The notes under the pieces: generated by a model
Told to the model about the DNA's origin: nothing
Databases searched by the model: none
What the model saw: only the letters and a program-made list of their open reading frames with translations
In this document: positions 25,785 through 34,890 of the stretch, piece by piece
Position numbering within the stretch: position 1 is the first letter of the stretch
Layout: every line of letters begins with the position of its first letter
Translations under genes and position numbers: made by a program
Source: Microbacterium sp. CSI-V
GTDB taxonomy: Bacteria; Actinomycetota; Actinomycetes; Actinomycetales; Microbacteriaceae
Direction of reading: 5' to 3'
DNA length: 64,000 bases
Assembly (NCBI RefSeq): GCF_001984105.1
Contig: NZ_MTQM01000008.1
Coordinates: 806,001 to 870,000 of the forward strand

Positions 25785-28277
25785 ATGGAGCCCCCCACCG
25801 CCATCGAGACCGTGGCCGACGATCGCGGGCTGACCGAGGCCGAGGTCGCCGAGCGGGTCGCCGCCGGGCAGACGAACGCCTTCGTCGCCGACAGCAGCCG
25901 GTCGGCGTGGAACATCGTCCGGGCCAACGTCTTCACGCTGTTCAACGGGATCGTGGGCGCGTGCTTCCTCGTGCTCCTCCTGCTCGGCCGGTGGCAGGAC
26001 GCGCTGTTCGGCGTCGCGGCGCTCTCCAACGCCGTCATCGGATGCGTGCAGGAGTTCCGTGCGAAAGCCGCGCTCGACCGGCTCGCGCTGCTCAATGCGC
26101 CGCGTGCGCGTGTGCGCCGCGACGGTGTCGACGCCGAGATCGCCCCGGCCGAGGTGGTCCGCGACGATCTGCTCGTGCTGCGCGCGGGGGATCAGGTGCC
26201 CGCCGACGCCGTCGTCGCAGAGTCGCGCGCGCTGCAGATCGACGAGTCGATGCTGACGGGCGAATCGGATGCTGTCGACAAGAGGCCGGGCGACGAGGCG
26301 TTGTCGGGGTCGATCGTCGTCGCCGGCGAGGGGACGGCCCGCGTCACGCGCGTCGGCGCCGAGTCGTACGCCAACGCGTTCGCGGCCGAGGCCAAGCGGT
26401 TCCAGCTCGTCTCGAGCGAACTGCGCACCTCGATCGACCGCGTGCTCCGGTGGGTCGGGTGGGGGATCGGGCCGATCGGCCTCCTGGTGCTGAACGCGCA
26501 GATGATGGTGGCGGGCGGCTGGGTCGAGGCGTGGCGGCAGGGCACGTGGTCGCAGGCCGTCGTCAACACGATCGCGGCGCTGACCGCGATGATCCCGCTC
26601 GGCCTCGTGCTCATGACCTCGATCGCCTTCGCCGTCGGAGCCGCCCGGCTCGCGGGCAAGAAGGTGCTCGTCAACGAGCTGCCCGCGGTCGAGGGGCTCG
26701 CTCGCGTCGACGTCATCTGCCTCGACAAGACGGGCACGCTCACCGCGGGGGAGATCCGCTTCGACGCGGCTCTCGAGATGCAGTCGGCCGACGGCTGGCG
26801 CGACGTGCTCGCCTGGTACGGAGCGGCCGACGACGCCAACGCCACCGCCCAGTGCCTGCGCGACCCCTTCCCCGTCACGGCGCCGCTGGCGGTGGCGCAC
26901 CGGATCCCGTTCTCGTCGGCCCGCAAATGGAGCGCCATGTCGTTCGAGGGCTCCGCGCCCGGAACCTGGGTGCTCGGGGCGCCCGAGATGGTCTTCGGCG
27001 ATACCGCGGCCGACGCGACGAGCGAACTGGGTGCGGCGGTGACGAGACTGGCCTCGTCCGGCCGCCGCACGCTCGTGCTCGCCCACACCGCCGACCCGCT
27101 CGGCGACGCCGACGTCGCCGCGGAACGGTTCCCCGGCGGCGCGGTCCCCGTCGCCGTCCTGACCTTCGTCGAGGCGGTGCGCCCCGACGCCGCCGAGGCG
27201 CTCGCCTACTTCCGCGCGCAGGGCGTGGGCGTCCGGGTGATCTCGGGGGACAACCCGCGCACGGTCGCGGCGATCGCCCGCGAGGTCGGCCTCGAGGTCG
27301 ACGAGGGGTACGACGCGCGGGGCCTCCCCGACGACGACGTCGAGCTCGGACGCATCCTCGAGGACCACACGGTGTTCGGGCGCGTCACCCCCGACCAGAA
27401 GAAGCGCATGGTGACGGCCCTCCAGGCGCGCGGACACGTCGTGGCGATGACCGGCGACGGCGTCAACGACGCGTTGGCGATCAAGACCGCCGACATCGGT
27501 ATCGCGATGAACTCGGGGGCCGCGGCGACCAAGGCGGTGGCGCGGCTCGTGCTGCTCGACGGGCGCTTCTCGCACCTCCCGTCGGTCGTCGCGGAGGGGC
27601 GCCAGGTGATCGCCAACATCGAGCGCGTCTCGATGCTCTTCCTCACCAAGACGGTCTACGCCACGGGCCTCGCCGTGCTCTTCGGCGCGCTCGTCATGGA
27701 GTTCCCGTTCCTGCCGCGACAGCTGTCGATCACCGACGGTCTGACCATCGGCATCCCGGCCTTCTTCCTCGCGCTGCTGCCGAACACGCAGCGCTACGTT
27801 CCCGGCTTCCTGCGCCGTTCGCTGAGTTTCGCGATCCCGGCGGGCCTCGTGATCGCGATCGCGCTCACGCTCTACACGCGTGCCGCGATGGCGATGGGGC
27901 TGAGCGTCGAGCAGCTGCGGACCGGGGCCACCATCATCCTCGCGATCGTGGCGATCTGGGTGCTGACGGTGCTCTCCCGCCCCGTGACCCGCGTGAAAGT
28001 GCTCGTCATCGGGGCGATGTTCATCGCGCTCACCGCGATCTTCACGATCCCGCCGCTGGGGCAGTTCTTCCAGCTGCAGGACCCGGGTGAAGACGGCGCC
28101 TGGCTCATCACCGGTGTCGTGATCGTCGCCGTCGGCGCGATCGAGATCGTGCGGTTCGCGCATCGGCGCTTCGTGCGGTGGATGCTCCGGATGCCGCCGG
28201 CGGGACCCCGCGACGCGCGTCCGACTCAGAGCATCGGCGAGGGTTCCCCCGCGGGGGGCGCCGCGCGGCGGAAGTAG
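25785..28277 (+). CDS. P-type cation-transporting ATPase (CtpE-like)
   Basis: 830 aa. Actuator motif MLTGES, phosphorylation site CLDKTGTLTAGE, P-domain GDNPRTVAAIAREVGL and MTGDGVNDALAIKTADIGIAM, with about 10 membrane helices. The N-terminus (ERVAAGQTNAF ... NIVRANVFTLFNGIVG) and the small N-domain resemble mycobacterial CtpE, which is linked to calcium uptake; this is a family-level guess and the metal is not proven. Leaderless: TACAGT 6 nt before the ATG. The last 52 bp overlap the convergent membrane-protein gene. Confidence 0.88.
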   Translation: MEPPTAIETVADDRGLTEAEVAERVAAGQTNAFVADSSRSAWNIVRANVFTLFNGIVGACFLVLLLLGRWQDALFGVAALSNAVIGCVQEFRAKAALDRLALLNAPRARVRRDGVDAEIAPAEVVRDDLLVLRAGDQVPADAVVAESRALQIDESMLTGESDAVDKRPGDEALSGSIVVAGEGTARVTRVGAESYANAFAAEAKRFQLVSSELRTSIDRVLRWVGWGIGPIGLLVLNAQMMVAGGWVEAWRQGTWSQAVVNTIAALTAMIPLGLVLMTSIAFAVGAARLAGKKVLVNELPAVEGLARVDVICLDKTGTLTAGEIRFDAALEMQSADGWRDVLAWYGAADDANATAQCLRDPFPVTAPLAVAHRIPFSSARKWSAMSFEGSAPGTWVLGAPEMVFGDTAADATSELGAAVTRLASSGRRTLVLAHTADPLGDADVAAERFPGGAVPVAVLTFVEAVRPDAAEALAYFRAQGVGVRVISGDNPRTVAAIAREVGLEVDEGYDARGLPDDDVELGRILEDHTVFGRVTPDQKKRMVTALQARGHVVAMTGDGVNDALAIKTADIGIAMNSGAAATKAVARLVLLDGRFSHLPSVVAEGRQVIANIERVSMLFLTKTVYATGLAVLFGALVMEFPFLPRQLSITDGLTIGIPAFFLALLPNTQRYVPGFLRRSLSFAIPAGLVIAIALTLYTRAAMAMGLSVEQLRTGATIILAIVAIWVLTVLSRPVTRVKVLVIGAMFIALTAIFTIPPLGQFFQLQDPGEDGAWLITGVVIVAVGAIEIVRFAHRRFVRWMLRMPPAGPRDARPTQSIGEGSPAGGAARRK

Positions 28278-28657
28278 CGTCGCGCCGTCGGGGGGATCCA
28301 GATCGCGGCGATCACCGCGAGTGCCGCGAGGAGCGCAGTGATGATCGTGGGATCGAGCTCGGTGAGCGCCAGCGCCAGGCCCTGCAGGATGACCAGCAGC
28401 GACAGATACGCGGTCAGGAGCGTGCGTGCCAGTCGGCTGCCCCGGGCGAGCGACGATCCGCCGGCCACGGTGAGCAGCCCCAGCAGGATCGTCGCGGCGC
28501 CCACCAACGACACCGGCAGCACGTCGTCGGCATCCACCTGATATCGCGACAGCAGGACGAGCACCCCGAGCGCGGTGTTGGCGAACCCGCCCACGTAGAC
28601 GAGCACGACCGCGACGGTGACGGGGACGGGTCGACGGACCTCGACGGTGCTGGTCAT
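28226..28657 (-). CDS. Four-helix membrane protein, unknown
   Basis: 143 aa with four hydrophobic segments: VTVAVVLVYVGGFANTALGVLVLL, PVSLVGAATILLGLLTVAGG, LARTLLTAYLSLLVILQGLA and IITALLAALAVIAAIWI. The tail is basic. Family not recognised. Its 3' end overlaps the convergent P-type ATPase gene by 52 bp, so both transcripts form an antisense pair at their ends. Confidence 0.75.
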   Translation of the reverse strand: MTSTVEVRRPVPVTVAVVLVYVGGFANTALGVLVLLSRYQVDADDVLPVSLVGAATILLGLLTVAGGSSLARGSRLARTLLTAYLSLLVILQGLALALTELDPTIITALLAALAVIAAIWIPPTARRYFRRAAPPAGEPSPML

Positions 28658-28732
28658 GGCTGCCTCACGCTCGGCGGCTCCGGGAGCCGATGGGGTCAGC
28701 GTAACCGGGGAGCGGGTGACGCGGGGCCCGGG

Positions 28733-29368
28733 TCAGCGCGTGAGCCACACCGAACCGCCGGCGCCCTCGGGCAGCGTCACCTCGACGCCGTCGGCGCGGA
28801 CGACGTCTTCCGAGACGACCTCGAGCTCGTGGCCCACGTCGATCCGGCGTTCCACCAGGGCGCGCAGGAGCTCCGGGTCGCGGTCGCTCACGCGCAGGAC
28901 GCGCCCGGAGTGACCGGATGCCGCGTCCCGCAGCAGCACGAAGGGTTCGCGGTGCACCGCACCCGTGGCATCCGGGATCGCGTCGCCATGCGGGTCGAAC
29001 CGCGGACGACCGAGCCGCTCGTCGATGCCCTCGAGGAGCCGGTCGCTGAGCGAATGCTCGAGGACCTCGGCCTCGTCGTGCACCTCGTCCCACGAATAGT
29101 GGAACTCGCGGACCAGCCACGTCTCGATGAGGCGGTGCCGGCGGATCACCGACGCCGCGCGCCGCGCGCCCGCGGGCGTCAGCGACACGGGACCGTACGG
29201 GCGGTGACTCACAAGTCCCTGCGCCGCGAGCTTCTTCACCATCTCGGTGACGCTGGAGGGTGCGAGGCTCAGCACGCCGGCCAGCTGCGAGGGCGTGATG
29301 GGGTCGTCCTGCCACTCGGTGTGGTGGTAGATCGCCTTGAGATAGTCGTCGGCCACGGGCGATTCCAC
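28733..29368 (-). CDS. mntR: Manganese-responsive DtxR-family repressor
   Basis: 211 aa. An N-terminal winged HTH (DDYLKAIYHHTEW ... SQLAGVLSLAPSSVTEMVKKLAAQGLVSHRPYG), a dimerisation/metal domain (HDEAEVLEHSLSDRLLEGIDERLG) and a C-terminal FeoA/SH3-like domain. In DtxR the primary metal site uses Cys102 in the C-x-x-E-H context; here that position is Glu (EVLEH), as in manganese-specific MntR. It lies 9 bp downstream of mntH on the same strand and has its own TAGGCT box 6 nt before the GTG. Expected to repress mntH when Mn2+ is sufficient. Confidence 0.9.
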   Translation of the reverse strand: MESPVADDYLKAIYHHTEWQDDPITPSQLAGVLSLAPSSVTEMVKKLAAQGLVSHRPYGPVSLTPAGARRAASVIRRHRLIETWLVREFHYSWDEVHDEAEVLEHSLSDRLLEGIDERLGRPRFDPHGDAIPDATGAVHREPFVLLRDAASGHSGRVLRVSDRDPELLRALVERRIDVGHELEVVSEDVVRADGVEVTLPEGAGGSVWLTR

Positions 29369-29377
29369 GCGCTCAGC

Positions 29378-30655
29378 CTAACCGCCGCTGAACACCAGCC
29401 ACAGGAGAACGGCGTTCAGCGCGACCAGGAACACGGATGCCGCCACCCCCGCCACCGTCGTGAGGGTGCGGTTGCGGTGCACGCCGAGCACGTCGCGCCG
29501 GGCGGTGAGGACCACGAGCGGGATGAGGGCGAACGGGATGCCGAACGACAGCACGACCTGACTCAGGACGAGGGCCAGCGTCGGGTCGATGCCGGCCCCC
29601 AGGATCAGCAGCGCCGGGATCAGGGTCACCAGACGGCGCGCGAGAAGCGGGACGCGGACCCGCAGCAGGCCGTGCATGATCTCGGCGCCCGCATACGCCC
29701 CGACCGACGTGGAGGCGAGCCCGCTCGCGAGCAGCCCGATCGCGAAGAGGGTCGCGACGAGAGGGCCGAGTCCGTCGCGCAAGGCCGCATAGGCGCCCTC
29801 GAGACTGTCCGTGCCCTCGACGCCGGTGAGGTTCGCGGCGGCGAGCAGCAGGATCGCGAGGTTCACGGTGCCGGCGACGGCGAGGGCGATCGTCACGTCC
29901 CACCGGGTCGCGCGGAGCAGCCGCGGAGTCGACAGGCCCCGCGCCGCTTCGAGATCGGCGGCGGCGGTCGGCACGGCGGGCGCGAAGCGGTCACGGGTCA
30001 GTGCGGAGTGGGCGTAGATCGCGTGGGGCATGATCGTGGCGCCGAGGATCGACGCGGCCAGCAGCACGGAGGTGGCCCCGTCGAATCGGGGAACGAGTCC
30101 TCCGACCACGGCGGCCGCGTCGGGCGGGGCGAAGAAGAGTCCCGCGGTGAACCCCACCGCGATGATGATGAGGAGGCCGATCACGACGGTCTCGAACGCA
30201 CGGGCCCCACGGCGCGACTGCACCAGGAGCAGCGCGATCGACACCACCCCCGTGATCGCCCCGCCCCACAGCAGGGGGATGCCGAACAACAGGTTGAGGG
30301 CGACGGCGCCGCCGATCACCTCGGCGACGTCGGTGGCCATGGCCACCAGCTCGGCCTGCAGCCAGTACGCCCGGCGGGCCCAGGGGCGGCGGATCCGCCG
30401 GCCGAGCAGCTGGGGCAGGCTCTCGCCGGTCACGATGCCGAGCTTCGCCGAGAGGTACTGGATGAGCCAGGCCATCACGTTGCCCAGCACCACGACCCAC
30501 ACGAGGAGGTAGCCGAACACCGCCCCGGCCGTCATGTTGCTGGCGACGTTGCCGGGGTCGAGGTAGGCGACTCCCGCGACCATCGCCGGGCCGAGGAGCC
30601 AGGCCGCGCGGCCGGTGGTGCGGCGCGGGAGCGTGGCATCCAGATTTTTCGGCAT
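29378..30655 (-). CDS. mntH: Nramp-family Mn2+/H+ symporter
   Basis: 425 aa, 11 predicted helices. The helix-1 motif AYLDPGNVASNM (D-P-G-N) and the helix-6 motif ATIMPHAIYAHSAL (M-P-H) supply the metal ligands of Nramp transporters, and the intracellular loop GIVTGESLPQLLGRR is conserved. It should import Mn2+ (also Fe2+) with protons. The start codon lies within a perfect 16-bp palindrome, a twin of which covers the upstream promoter region. The regulator gene is directly downstream, forming an mntH-mntR module. Confidence 0.94.
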   Translation of the reverse strand: MPKNLDATLPRRTTGRAAWLLGPAMVAGVAYLDPGNVASNMTAGAVFGYLLVWVVVLGNVMAWLIQYLSAKLGIVTGESLPQLLGRRIRRPWARRAYWLQAELVAMATDVAEVIGGAVALNLLFGIPLLWGGAITGVVSIALLLVQSRRGARAFETVVIGLLIIIAVGFTAGLFFAPPDAAAVVGGLVPRFDGATSVLLAASILGATIMPHAIYAHSALTRDRFAPAVPTAAADLEAARGLSTPRLLRATRWDVTIALAVAGTVNLAILLLAAANLTGVEGTDSLEGAYAALRDGLGPLVATLFAIGLLASGLASTSVGAYAGAEIMHGLLRVRVPLLARRLVTLIPALLILGAGIDPTLALVLSQVVLSFGIPFALIPLVVLTARRDVLGVHRNRTLTTVAGVAASVFLVALNAVLLWLVFSGG

Positions 30656-30662
30656 GCCGAAA
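30647..30662. promoter_or_regulatory. MntR operator O1, TTTCGG-N4-CCGAAA
   Basis: TTTCGGCATGCCGAAA is a perfect 16-bp palindrome that contains the mntH start codon (30655-30653) and ends at the first base of its TAGGGT -10 box (minus strand 30667-30662). Confidence 0.75.
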
Positions 30663-30673
30663 CCCTAGCGATA

Positions 30674-30689
30674 TTTCGGGCGACCGAAA
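30674..30689. promoter_or_regulatory. MntR operator O2, TTTCGG-N4-CCGAAA
   Basis: TTTCGG-GCGA-CCGAAA has the same half-sites and spacing as O1, with centres 27 bp apart. It lies over the expected -35 region of mntH. Two sites flanking the -10 box suggest strong repression by the neighbouring MntR. Confidence 0.75.
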
Positions 30690-30730
30690 ACAGCGGACGC
30701 CGCTCGGGTCCCGGCGGATAGCCTGGGGAA

Positions 30731-31381
30731 GTGACCCACGGCGACGCGACCCCGGACTCCGAGGACGCTCCGCCCGTCCCCACGCACGGCGTGGGTCCGT
30801 GGCCCGGCGGGCCGGACGCCTGGCCCGACGACCCGCGCTACGACCGCGAACTGCTCGCCGAGGGCGATCGGCGCAACGTCGTCGACCCGTACCGCTACTG
30901 GACGATGGAGGCCATCGTCGCCGATCTCGACGCCCGGCGGCATCCGTTCCACGTGGCGATCGAGAACTGGCAGCACGACCTCAACATCGGTTCGATCGTC
31001 CGCAGCGCCAACGCGTTCCTGGCGGCGGAGGTGCACATCATCGGCAAGCGCCGCTGGAACCGCCGCGGCGCGATGGTGACCGACCGGTACCAGCACGTCC
31101 GACACCACGAGGACGTCGCCGCGTTCGTGGAATGGGCGCAGGGAGAGGATCTGCCCGTCCTCGCGATCGACAACGTCGACGGATCGGTGCCCGTCGACCG
31201 CGCCGAGCTGCCCGAGGCGTGCGTCCTCCTCTTCGGTCAGGAGGGGCCGGGGCTGTCGCCCGAGGCGCTCGCCGCCGCGACCGGCGTCGTCGAGATCACG
31301 CAGTACGGTTCGACGCGATCCATCAACGCCGCGTCGGCCGCGGCCGTGGTCATGTACGAGTGGTGTCGCCGCTGGGCATGA
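30731..31381 (+). CDS. TrmH/SpoU-family RNA 2'-O-methyltransferase
   Basis: 216 aa, knotted SPOUT methyltransferase. Motif 1 IENWQHDLNIGSIVRSANAFLAAEVHIIG, motif 2 LLFGQEGPGLSPEAL and motif 3 EITQYGSTRSINAASAAAVVMYEW. It methylates a ribose in tRNA or rRNA using S-adenosylmethionine; which site is unclear. GTG with TAGCCT exactly 6 nt upstream. Divergent from mntH. Confidence 0.9.
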   Translation: MTHGDATPDSEDAPPVPTHGVGPWPGGPDAWPDDPRYDRELLAEGDRRNVVDPYRYWTMEAIVADLDARRHPFHVAIENWQHDLNIGSIVRSANAFLAAEVHIIGKRRWNRRGAMVTDRYQHVRHHEDVAAFVEWAQGEDLPVLAIDNVDGSVPVDRAELPEACVLLFGQEGPGLSPEALAAATGVVEITQYGSTRSINAASAAAVVMYEWCRRWA

Positions 31382-31411
31382 GAGCTTTCTCATCGGGGAG
31401 AGGGTGAGAAA
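31376..31411. promoter_or_regulatory. Two overlapping inverted repeats after the methyltransferase stop
   Basis: ATGAGA-GCTT-TCTCAT and TTTCTCA-N12-TGAGAAA share the same TCTCA strand and cannot form together. They may be a weak terminator or a regulatory site for the next gene. Confidence 0.3.
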
Positions 31412-31464
31412 CGCCCCCGGGTGTCGCAGACTACCCCTGCTGTTCGAACTCCCCCCTTCGACGG

Positions 31465-32529
31465 ATGGATCCCCTCGCCATGTCCGATTCCCCTCAAACG
31501 ACCCGTTCGCCGCGCGGTGTCGCGCGTCGCTCCGTCCTGAAGGCGGGTGCGTGGTCCGTCCCGGTGGTCGCGGTCGCGGTGGCGGCCCCCGCGGTGAGCG
31601 CCAGCACGACGGCGAACCTCGCCCTGCTCCCCCCGCAGTTCGGCAGCGGGGTGCCCCTGTTCACTCCCGCCCTCACCGAACGCTACGTCGCCAGCGAACC
31701 CGTGGGCGTGGTGGTCGGCAACACGACGGGACAGGTCTACACCGGCCCGGTCATCCTCCGGCTGGAGGTCGATCGCCGACTCTGGGACGTGACCGGCTTC
31801 ACGTACGACGCCCGCGACGGTGAGGGAGCTCGGAGCGCCGGCTTCAGCGGTCCCTCGGTCACGGGCGACCGCGCCGTCTACACCGCCACGTTCGCCGCGA
31901 CGGTCGTCCCGAACGCCGATCCGTACACGGGGATCCTCGTTCGTCCGGACCTGACGTTCCTCGGCGACTACCCGGATGACACTCTCGAGCCGGCCGATTC
32001 GGTCAGCACCTGGACACTCGTCGAACCGGCCGACCTCGACGCCTCCGACAACGTCCACGTCAACGGCCCCGGGGCCACGGAGGAGTCCTCACCGTTCGGC
32101 GCGACCGTGACGGCGGACTTCGCGCAGGTCACCTCGGGCTCGGGCTCCGCGTATCGACCGACGCAGGCGACCCTGACGTCGGTGGGGCCCAATCCCACCG
32201 CGGTGGGAGACACCGTCCGCGTCACCTTCGATGCGGCACTCGGCGACCTCGTCTCCCTCGAGGGCGTCGCCCTCAACGGAACGCCCGCGCCCGACCTGGT
32301 GTCCGAGCAGAGCAACACCGTCTCCGGCGCCTTCCGGTCGGTGCTGTTCTCGCTGACGTCGCCGCTGGCCTCCGGTGACGTCGTCACCTTCGCGCTGTCC
32401 TACTCGGATCCGACCGGCGCGACGCCGCAGGTGGGATCGTCGCCGCAGATCGGCTACAGCGCGGCCGTCCCCAACGACCCCGATCAGCGCGCCCTGTCGC
32501 GAAGCTACGTCAACGGCCCCCAGAGCTGA
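31465..32529 (+). CDS. Tat-exported protein of unknown function
   Basis: 354 aa. The N-terminus has a twin-arginine signal: RSPRGVARRSVLKAGAWSVP followed by VVAVAVAAPAVSAS, with a likely A-x-A-type cleavage. The mature part is rich in Thr, Ser, Val and Asp with beta-strand patterns resembling tandem immunoglobulin-like folds, and has no sorting signal or second membrane helix, so it is probably secreted. ATG at 31465; a second ATG at 31480 would give a five-residue shorter signal. The 3' end overlaps the convergent gene by 20 bp. Confidence 0.75.
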   Translation: MDPLAMSDSPQTTRSPRGVARRSVLKAGAWSVPVVAVAVAAPAVSASTTANLALLPPQFGSGVPLFTPALTERYVASEPVGVVVGNTTGQVYTGPVILRLEVDRRLWDVTGFTYDARDGEGARSAGFSGPSVTGDRAVYTATFAATVVPNADPYTGILVRPDLTFLGDYPDDTLEPADSVSTWTLVEPADLDASDNVHVNGPGATEESSPFGATVTADFAQVTSGSGSAYRPTQATLTSVGPNPTAVGDTVRVTFDAALGDLVSLEGVALNGTPAPDLVSEQSNTVSGAFRSVLFSLTSPLASGDVVTFALSYSDPTGATPQVGSSPQIGYSAAVPNDPDQRALSRSYVNGPQS

Positions 32530-32854
32530 GCGAAGGCGACCCGGCATCGGGCTCGACCGCATCGGAGCGCCCCGCCCTCCCGGAGAGCTGCGGGCACTCG
32601 TCGACGACGGGCCGGCCGTGGACGCGGCCCGTCCGAAGCAGCAGGAGCGCCGCTCCGAAGAGCACGCCCGCGCTCACCAGCACCGAGACGGCGAGTACCG
32701 CGCCCGAGAAGGGTCTGTTGCGGTACACCCACGTCGACGACGCGGCGTCCCACGCCTGATACTCGACGTAGTAATAGCCGCCCGCGCAGAAGATGACCAT
32801 GGCCACGATCAGCGCGACGGCCACGATCAGCGTTCCCGCCACATGCCCCCGCAT
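32510..32854 (-). CDS. Two-helix membrane protein, unknown
   Basis: 114 aa with two membrane segments (GTLIVAVALIVAMVIFCAGG and GAVLAVSVLVSAGVLFGAAL), an outer loop of about 25 residues rich in Trp/Tyr (YYYVEYQAWDAASSTWVYRN) and a cytoplasmic tail. The ATG at 32854 has TATCCT exactly 6 nt upstream (leaderless), which favours it over the longer frame. Convergent overlap of 20 bp with the Tat-exported protein gene. Confidence 0.72.
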   Translation of the reverse strand: MRGHVAGTLIVAVALIVAMVIFCAGGYYYVEYQAWDAASSTWVYRNRPFSGAVLAVSVLVSAGVLFGAALLLLRTGRVHGRPVVDECPQLSGRAGRSDAVEPDAGSPSLSSGGR

Positions 32855-32903
32855 GCGACCAGGATAGGGATCGCAAGTGTCGGGCGTGTGAAATCGGCGG
32901 GAA

Positions 32904-33446
32904 TCAGGTTCCCGCGCGCGGATGCACTTCGTAAACGAACACGGCCTGCGTCTTCGAGTCGACGCGCAGGGTGGCGGAGGTGGCGGCATCCCATCGGAGG
33001 GTCGTCGGCGCGGCACCGGGCTGGCCGGGGAGACCGCACGCGACGTCGGCCGACGTGCCGTCGACGCCGCCGATCTGGACGGTGAGGGGCGCGCCCGTGG
33101 CGCTCTCGCACGCGACGACGACATCCCACGATCCGCCGACGGGCTGGAGGTCCACGCTCGCCCCGGCCGATCCGACCTCGCCGGTGCCGCGGGCGACGGC
33201 GGTGCTGCCGCCGAGACCGTTCTCGGGCAGCGCGGTCGCCGCCCACTGTTCCAGCGTCGCGGCGTCGCTCGGCAGCGCTTCGCCGGGAGACGGTGCCGAC
33301 GGGGAGAGCGACGGCGTGGAGGGAGGCGGGGTCGACGCCGAGGGAGCGGGCGACGCCGCGTCCGTCGACGTGCATCCCGCGAGCAGGATCAGCGCAGGGA
33401 ACAGCAGGGCGGGAAGGGCCGCGCGGGCCGGGGGGTTCGACCTCAT
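32904..33446 (-). CDS. Lipoprotein of unknown function
   Basis: 180 aa. Type II signal peptide with lipobox LAGC (ALPALLFPALILLAGC), then a Ser/Pro/Thr-rich linker (about 25-55) that would cross the cell wall, and a beta-rich C-terminal domain with two Cys (VVACES, ADVACGLPG). Anchored on the outer face of the membrane. No family recognised. Same strand as the two-helix protein downstream. Confidence 0.78.
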   Translation of the reverse strand: MRSNPPARAALPALLFPALILLAGCTSTDAASPAPSASTPPPSTPSLSPSAPSPGEALPSDAATLEQWAATALPENGLGGSTAVARGTGEVGSAGASVDLQPVGGSWDVVVACESATGAPLTVQIGGVDGTSADVACGLPGQPGAAPTTLRWDAATSATLRVDSKTQAVFVYEVHPRAGT

Positions 33447-33488
33447 GACGGCACGGTACGCGCGAGTCCTGGGAGTCGCGTGGGCATC

Positions 33489-34817
33489 TCAGGCGCCCGC
33501 GGTCATCCACGCCCTGCCGCGCACGCGGAGTCCCAGCGTCGTGGCGCGGGCCAGCATGTAGACCCCGAAGAACGCGGCGGCGAGCCAGGCCAGACCCGCC
33601 GGGCCACCGCCCGCGAACACGGCCACGAGCACGAGCGCCGGAACGTACGGCACGAGGTTGAGCAGCCCCGCGATCGCGAGGTAGCGCGCGTCGCCGGCGC
33701 CGATCAGGACGCCGTCGAGCACGAACACGAACGACGCGAGCGGCTGCGCGACGGCGAGGACGAGGAGCGCCGGCTGGATCAGGGTGGCGATCTCGGGATC
33801 GCCCGTGAACACCAGACCGAGGACCCCGGATGCCGCGGCCACGAGCGCCCCGACCGCGACGCCGAACCACAGGCCCCACGCCACCGTGCGCGAGAGCACG
33901 TGCCGCGCCCCGGCGACGTCGCCCGCGCCGAGCGATTTGCCGACGAGCGCCTGCGCCGCGATCGCGAGCGCGTCCAGCGCGAAGGCCGCGGTCGAGAAGA
34001 TCGTGAAGGCGATCTGCCAACCCGCCAGCTCGGCCGAGCCGAGGCCGGTGGCCACCGCCACCGTCGCGAGGAACGCGGCGCGCAGGCTCAGCGTGCGCAG
34101 GAACAGCCAGCCGCCCGAGCGCGCCGTGCCGCGGAGCCCGCCGGGCTCGGGGCGCAGCGACGCCGCGTGCGTGCGGGCCAGGCGCGTGGCGATGACGACG
34201 TAGGCGCCCACCATGCCCCACTGCGCGACGACGGTGCCGATCGCGGAACCGGCGATGCCCCAGCCGAAGCCGTAGATGAAGAGGAAGTTCAGAAGCGCGT
34301 TGGCGCCGAAGCCGAGACCGGCGATCCACAGGGGGGTCACGGTGTCCTGCATTCCGCGCAACAGCCCGGTCGCGGCGAACACGACGAGCATCGCGGGGAG
34401 TCCCCACATCGAGATCGACAGGTACACGCGGGCGTTCTCGGCCACATCGGGTGCCGCGCCGAACACGTCGACCAGCGCCGGGGTGGCGAGGACGCCCGCG
34501 GCGGCGAGGACGGCGCCGATCGTCAGCGCGAACCACATGCCGTCGATGCCGACGGACACCGCACGACCCAGCTCGCCGGCACCGAACCGACGCGCCACGG
34601 CGGGTGTGGTCGCGTACGCCAGGAACACCATCAGCCCGACCACCGTCTGCAGGACCGCGCCGGCGATCCCCAGCCCGGCGAGCGGCGCCACGCCGAGGTG
34701 GCCCACCATGGCGCCGTCGACGATGAGGAACAGCGGCTCGGCGATCAGCGCGCCCAGGGCCGGCACGGCCAACCGCACGATCGCGCGGTTCAGCGTCGCC
34801 GGTGCGGGGGTGGTCAC
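33489..34817 (-). CDS. MATE family efflux transporter (DinF-like)
   Basis: 442 aa, 12 helices in two bundles. N-terminal RLAVPALGALIAEPLFLIVDGAMVGHLGVAPLAGLGIAG is the conserved first pair of helices of the DinF branch. It exports cationic or drug-like compounds by H+ or Na+ antiport. GTG with TAGGCT exactly 6 nt upstream. Divergent from the M13 peptidase gene. Confidence 0.9.
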   Translation of the reverse strand: MTTPAPATLNRAIVRLAVPALGALIAEPLFLIVDGAMVGHLGVAPLAGLGIAGAVLQTVVGLMVFLAYATTPAVARRFGAGELGRAVSVGIDGMWFALTIGAVLAAAGVLATPALVDVFGAAPDVAENARVYLSISMWGLPAMLVVFAATGLLRGMQDTVTPLWIAGLGFGANALLNFLFIYGFGWGIAGSAIGTVVAQWGMVGAYVVIATRLARTHAASLRPEPGGLRGTARSGGWLFLRTLSLRAAFLATVAVATGLGSAELAGWQIAFTIFSTAAFALDALAIAAQALVGKSLGAGDVAGARHVLSRTVAWGLWFGVAVGALVAAASGVLGLVFTGDPEIATLIQPALLVLAVAQPLASFVFVLDGVLIGAGDARYLAIAGLLNLVPYVPALVLVAVFAGGGPAGLAWLAAAFFGVYMLARATTLGLRVRGRAWMTAGA

Positions 34818-34890
34818 CGTTCGAGCCTACGGCCGCCCCCCGACACGACATGCTGAGCCCGCGTGGAGCGGAGGGATTTATCCTGTCTCC

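Noticed and set aside
24678-28163. Very long minus-strand open frame (over 1,100 codons) opposite the SDR and P-type ATPase genes
   Set aside because: Its product is Arg/Asp/Gly-rich low-complexity sequence without domains. The plus strand has complete, well-conserved SDR and P-type ATPase motifs over the same bases, so the frame is an artefact of high G+C.
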